From: Puccinia triticina
Taxonomy: Eukaryota; Basidiomycota; Pucciniomycetes; Pucciniales; Pucciniaceae
Assembly (NCBI RefSeq): GCF_026914185.1
Contig: NC_070562.1
Location: 5,456,001 to 5,520,000 of the forward strand
Length of the DNA stretch: 64,000 nucleotides
Direction of reading: 5' to 3'
Below, one piece after another: positions 59,451-64,000 of this stretch. Position 1 is the stretch's first letter. Every line of letters begins with the position of its first letter. The notes under the pieces are model-generated. The model was given only the letters and a program-made list of their open reading frames with translations, did no database searches and was not told where the DNA came from. Made by a program: the position numbers and the translations under genes.

Positions 59451-59811
59451 AAAAACACGTATTTGAGATATTTTTGAAAAGTATTTGAACTTGCCCCAAA
59501 GTTCGATCCAACATTTTCTGAAATGTATTTTGTTTCAAAAATACTACAAAATATCTCAAGACCTGCACAAGGGGCGTTTGAACTTTTAAATTCCCAAAAG
59601 TCATTTATGAGTACAGGTCAACTGTACATCTGTACCGTGGGCAGGCAGGTCATTGGGAATATCATGTATTGCGACGGCGGAGGTTGGCACTATGTAGATG
59701 AAAAGGAACCGCCCACCAAAGCTATCTCCACACTGCTCCCCCATCCACCATCCACCAGGCCATCTACGCTCTGCTCCACCATCCAACAACCACTGTGCAC
59801 CCCCAACTACC

Positions 59812-61613
59812 ATGTCCAATCAGCATCATCATGAGATTGAAGGGTCTGCCGCTTATGGCCTTGATCCTGCCCTATTATCAGGAGGCGCCCCTCTCGAGAA
59901 TCCAAACTCTCCTCAGGACGGCGATCAGAATTTGCCAAACCGTGGTCAGCACACGCCACTCAATCCCCATTCCCCGGTCGTATTGCACCAGACGCCGGGA
60001 TCTTTGGCGGCCTCAATCGACAACCCCGTTAGGCAATCTGCGCAGGCGTCCTTGGGTTTGCGACCTGGTATCAGCCCCACCAATTCTTTTGTACGTGGGC
60101 ACGGAACCGGAACCCGTGGAAGGGGATCTAGAGCCAAAGCCCGGGTGGTATCAACGTCGACTCACCGGCCAACTCGCCGGCAGAACCGCACCCGGGTGGA
60201 AATCGACACGGCTGAGGCCCTCAAGGCTCAAAAGCAGGCCGATCGGGCCAGGATCACGGCTGAGCGGCTGGAAGCGGTGCGCCTCAAGAACCTACACAAG
60301 AGAGCTCGCGCGGCCGTCATAGCGGCAGATACGCCTCCGCCCACGCCTCGGGTTCTGTGGACGGAGGAGGCAACTTTGGAACTATTGCAGTGGTACAAAG
60401 AGGTCAAAACCGAGTTTGACGAGCTCGAGCGTGTCCGTCCCGGCTACATGAACTGGGTCACCTACTACAATCAATCCACTCCGGCCCGCGACGCTTATCC
60501 CTTGATAGCCGACCGGGTTAAGGACAGCCTGGTCCGGCATTACCGTGTTGTTATGGGAGTTTGGAAAGTAAGTTGGCAGCTCTGTTATCCGTGTAGATGG
60601 ATGCTGATGGTCTCTTGGCCGGGTCGCACTTTTAGGAAGTGTACGACCTTCTCTCCCATTTGGGCAGTGGAGGACTCTATGTAGTCCTTACTCTCAAGAG
60701 CTTTCCTGAATCGGTAAGTCTTTGGGGTGCTCAAGAATTGTATGGTATGCGTGGCCAATCAAACCATTCTTTCCAGTATTGGCGCTACATCTCCGCAATG
60801 CATGGGGACAACGCGGCCACAGTCGCTTACGGCCATGAAGAGATCAACAGCAACATGGCGGGGTTGGTCACTGACATAGGCCCTGAGGGGGCTGGGGAGG
60901 AACCAAACAACCACTCCGATGCCGTGGACGCCGCCCGGGACCGCCCAGGCGAGGCAGGGTTGACCAAGGCGGAATTGGCCCTCAACCCGCCTTCCGACGC
61001 AGATCGTGACGCCCCAAATCCAACTGTGTCTCCGGCATTGAATCACCCTGCGGGGATGATCCCGCCAATCCCTTTGACTCAGCCGCCGACCCGCACCCCA
61101 ACAAGCTTCCCAATGCCGCCGGCTCCGCAGCCCCCAAGATCGGTTGAATTATCCGCACGACGCCGTGGGCGCACCAAGGTAGTCAAGCCAGATGATACTA
61201 CTTCAGCCGGGGTGCTCATGATGATGCAGAAGTCACAGGAGACCACGAGTCTATGGATGATGGAGGATTGACGACAACAGGACGAGGATCGCCGCCGACA
61301 GGACGAGTTGCGGGCCAATGAACGTGCACACGCCAAGAAGCGCGAGGATCAGAAGGAAGCCACACGGGCGGCGGCTCTCCAGGATGCACAGGCCGCACGG
61401 GCGATCGCTGAGGGCCATCTGATGTTGGAACGCGAGCTCGCCAAACAACGAGCTCAGGCCCAAGAAGACAATTGTTGTGCGCGTGAGGATGCACGCAGGT
61501 ATGAGGCCGCTTAGGAGCGTATGGCAGCCGATCGGGCTGCACAGGAGAAATCCCGCCAGCTCTTTGAGACTGCGATGTTGACAATGCTTGGCAATCTCAA
61601 CAAAAATAACTAG
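59812..61613 (+). pseudogene. Myb/SANT-like DNA-binding protein, Harbinger-type, two premature stops
   Basis: Three exons: 59812-60567, 60636-60713, then 60777-61613, all phase 0 with GT-AG introns. The N-terminal third is disordered with an RGRGSRAKAR basic patch. A Myb/SANT-like segment at about residues 180-250 (VLWTEEATLELLQWYKEVK, RPGYMNWVTYYNQ, YPLIADRVKDSLVRHYRVV) is followed by a Pro-rich stretch and a C-terminal coiled coil. Such proteins accompany PIF/Harbinger nucleases and help them bind DNA. In-frame TGA at 61269-61271 and TAG at 61512-61514 cut the coiled coil; the frame continues beyond both to TAG 61611. An alternative upstream ATG lies at 59698. Confidence 0.6.
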
Positions 61614-61989
61614 ATCTTACTGTTCTGCTCTGAAGCCCTCTTAGTGTCCCCCTCTGAAGCGCATCCTTTCTCTCCTTATATTGTTTCTTAGTGTCCCGCT
61701 CTGAAGCGCATGCTTTCTCTCATTATATTGTTCACCAAAGTGATTGGCTTCTTGGCTTAATTACTATGTTTGGACCAAGTCTCTATTCATATTACGTTGG
61801 CTCAAATAACATATGTGATTTCCTTTTAACTGGCTTGGACTATGTCTCTATTCAGAATATGTGGTAAAAATATATGGTATCAATTATGTGACTCAATCCT
61901 CAATTAAGATGGCCTCGTATGGTGCCAAGATTGGGTCAAGTCGGGCCCAGTGCTTGCAAATGCGCCGGGTGTGAGCTGTGTAGACGGTG

Positions 61990-62450
61990 AGAGGCATAGT
62001 CAGGAAACAAGGTGCACAAGTATATATGATATCTGCCAAGATCAGTCGCAATCAATTACCGTCAACGGAGACTCGCCTTCCTAACGGATCAATGCCCCAA
62101 AGGGAGCCTGCTGAAGCCCAGCGGAAAGCGGCGGCTTCCTTGTAGGATTTCTCGAGGAAGAATATCCAAAGGCATATCTCTACATTGGGGGTTAGTGCGT
62201 CAGCGGAGGAAGATGCAAATGAACAGATAACTCGGAGGGCTGACCTGTTGCCTTGCAATTGTTAATCCCGTAGACGGCCATCTCGCTGAGGATCTCCTTG
62301 GACACCGCGCGTTTGGCAGCCTGCAATTCTAATCCGTGCCAGCGCCAATAATTGTCTCCCGTGGACATCCAATCAAGGAGTATGGTCATTGAAGGAGGCC
62401 CACCGTTGACCCCGTCAGAGCTCCACGAGGTTCCTCAAACTGTTGTCATT
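61990..62450 (-). pseudogene. Second Myb/SANT-like repeat protein, fragment
   Basis: Minus-strand exon at 62450-62250 with SMTILLDWMSTGDNYWRWHG, then AVSKEILSEMAVYGINNCKAT. After a short GT-AG intron (to about 62187) comes EICLWIFFLEKSYKEAAAFRWASAG. The helix-turn-helix layout (LLDWM..GNY.RW....SKKEI..E....GI....K....I..LEKSYK.A) is a repeated-gene family common in rust fungi (family memory, not checked). An in-frame TGA at 62438-62436 lies four codons after the likely start. The downstream end is not resolved. Confidence 0.5.
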
Positions 62451-62680
62451 TTATGGCTTGTTCCAGTTGATGTGTTGTGTGGGTGAAAAATTGCAGACTA
62501 TTGACCGGAGGGATGGGAATAGGTGGATGAGGGAGATCCCGGATGAGGCCTTCTAGCTTGGGGAGTCCGGATCCACCCGAACTGTGGGCCACGTGTCATC
62601 CCAAGTTTCATCCGATTCTACTAGGATTGACGCCCAGCCGCTAAACTCACAAGGACGCCGCAAAGGGATCATCCACAGGC

Positions 62681-63271
62681 ATGGGCGACACAAAGGACAC
62701 CACTGGTCCTTCCCAGGCCTCTAGCTCCCAGCCATTTGACCCGGCCAACGACCCTAGCATCCCAGATTCCAATGAGCAGGAGACGATAGCACTTCACATG
62801 CAAGTCCTGGTCACAACCGAGCTAGCCACATCAGTAGATGTTGGCGAAGGTCCCCGTCGCCAACAGGGGGATGATAATGGGACCATATTTGAACAGGTTA
62901 GCAACAATATTCTGGCGCTGGGCACCAAGGATGCTATAACTGACCATGGTAAACATGGCTAGAATAACCAACCTGTCAGCAGCCCCGTCCTGGTCTCGTC
63001 GGAGGGGAATGAAGAGTCCACCGCGGTATACTCCTCTGAAACAGCATGGGGCATCAGTGAGCCCATGTCATCCTGCCATTCCACGGTCTCATTGGACAAT
63101 TACAACAGCCCAGATGACGTGCAGAGGGCATCACGTCTTGCGATGTGCCGTATCCACCTTGCCATGGACGCCGCGGGGGCATGGCAAACAGGAGATGCAT
63201 TAGCCGAAGCCGAGGCTTGGGAAGCCGCGGAGGCATTGGACGCAGCGGCTCAGCAGCCACATCAAGAATAG
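62681..63271 (+). pseudogene. Acidic Ser/Ala-rich protein, one premature stop
   Basis: Unrecognised. A single frame from ATG 62681 to TAA 63271 (196 residues) with one TAG at 62960-62962. Begins MGDTKDTTGPSQASSSQ. The C-terminal half is acidic and Ala-rich (DAAGAWQTGDALAEAEAWE). It lies between the second Myb-like fragment and the transposase and probably belongs to the same mobile cluster; the plus-strand orientation is convergent with the transposase. Confidence 0.4.
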
Positions 63272-63328
63272 CAATATTACTTAATACTATCTCCTGATTT
63301 ATAAGCTAGGTCAAATTAAACAAGCTAG

Positions 63329-64000
63329 CTACACTAAATGACTCCGGAGCCTATCCCGGATTGAGTTCATGTGTTCAACTTGAGGAATTGGGTTATTCCC
63401 AGGTTGGTCCCCTGCGTGGGCATTGGCCGCCGGGACCTTGTTAAAAAACCCTTCATTACTGCTCCTTTGGTCCCAAATTTGAAGATAGAGGGATCCCCTC
63501 TTTTGAAGGAGGTTGTGAAGGACCATACACGCAAAGGTGTTGTTCCTTGCTCGGAGGGGCCTGGCCTTCTGCGCGGTTAAGAGGATCCGGAATCAATTCT
63601 TCAGCTGCCCAAAGGCACGTTCCACGACCATCCTTGTTGAAGAGTGGATGAAATTGAATTTGACATTGTCTGCGCGCGCGAGAGAAGGATACGGTACCAG
63701 TATCCTTACGTTGGAAGGATAGCCGGCGTCCCCTATGAGATAAGAGCCGTCCGGTATCATTGGCGTGGCCGGCGAAGCTGGTGATAGACTGTGTCCCAGT
63801 TGTGAACGCCAAAAAAGCCGGCTATCGTGCATCGATCCTGGGGCCCCACCGCTCACCTGATTCCACGGGATCATAAAGTGAGCCAATCGGAACGGACGAA
63901 GTGGAAGGAAACTATGTAGTAGATGTACATTACGGAAGTTGCCATCTCCGTCTACGACACATTGGAAGACAATGGACAACCAACTCTTCCTGTTGATGTA
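63329..64000 (-). mobile_element. PIF/Harbinger DDE nuclease (DDE_4), 5' end outside the window
   Basis: Minus-strand frame from the window edge to 63329. Landmarks: VDGDGNFRNVH, GSMHDSRLFWRSQLG, IGDAGYPSNVRILVPYP, MVVERAFGQLKN, then FRILLTAQKARPLRARNN and HNLL, and an unrelated C-terminal tail. Catalytic acids are probably the D of VVDGDG, D of GDAGYP and E of VERAFG. An in-frame TGA at 63595-63593 falls where the family has K.RFRIL, probably CGA before. About 25 odd residues after RNVH (LHSFLPLRPFRL..) are likely an unspliced intron. A defective copy unless stop readthrough occurs. Confidence 0.8.

Overview
The window looks like nuclear DNA of a basidiomycete, most probably a rust fungus (Pucciniales). 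Conserved eukaryotic genes have many short GT-AG introns (eS19, a Bet1 SNARE, a CPSF6-like RRM protein, a neurofibromin/Ira RasGAP). A tRNA-Lys gene has an intron after position 37. Most of the rest is nested transposons and duplicated genes for putative secreted proteins. The assignment to rusts is an inference from this gene and repeat mix; no single marker proves it.

Layout. 0-10.2 kb: a direct duplication of a ~1,050-residue intronless gene on the minus strand (copies A and B) with an N-terminal signal peptide and a twice-repeated C-terminal domain. A Ty3/gypsy remnant lies between the copies, and each copy is broken by one different lesion. 10.2-13.6 kb: no supported gene. 13.6-15.6 kb: RPS19 (minus) and BET1 (plus), divergent with a 305-bp shared upstream region. 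16.5-19.6 kb: CPSF6-like RRM gene. 20-24 kb: small inverted-repeat elements. 24.2-25.2 kb: a candidate small secreted protein. 26-38.7 kb: a G+C-rich island with tRNA-Lys(CUU) and the large neurofibromin-type RasGAP gene.

38.7-48 kb: more repeats and a second segmental duplication, carrying two related ~300-residue putative secreted proteins. One is G+C-rich and the other A+T-rich, although exon phase and flanks are shared. 48-54.8 kb: deep transposon nesting. A gypsy element is split by a CACTA-like element (TSD TTG), which is split by a hAT-like element (TSD GACTGGGT), which contains a palindromic MITE and a further inverted-repeat element. 55.5-59.5 kb: a degenerate Ty1/copia element whose reverse transcriptase is split by a 685-bp solo LTR (TSD GATTA). 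59.8 kb to the end: PIF/Harbinger-type genes (Myb/SANT-like proteins and a DDE nuclease) with several single premature stops, three of which fit C-to-T change in a TCG context.

Working together: the housekeeping genes (ribosome, ER-Golgi fusion, mRNA 3'-end processing, Ras control) form ordinary gene islands. The duplicated secreted-protein genes lie in the repeat-rich parts, the usual compartment for fast-evolving candidate effectors. Several non-autonomous elements are each filled with their own short motif in both orientations; I know no name for this.
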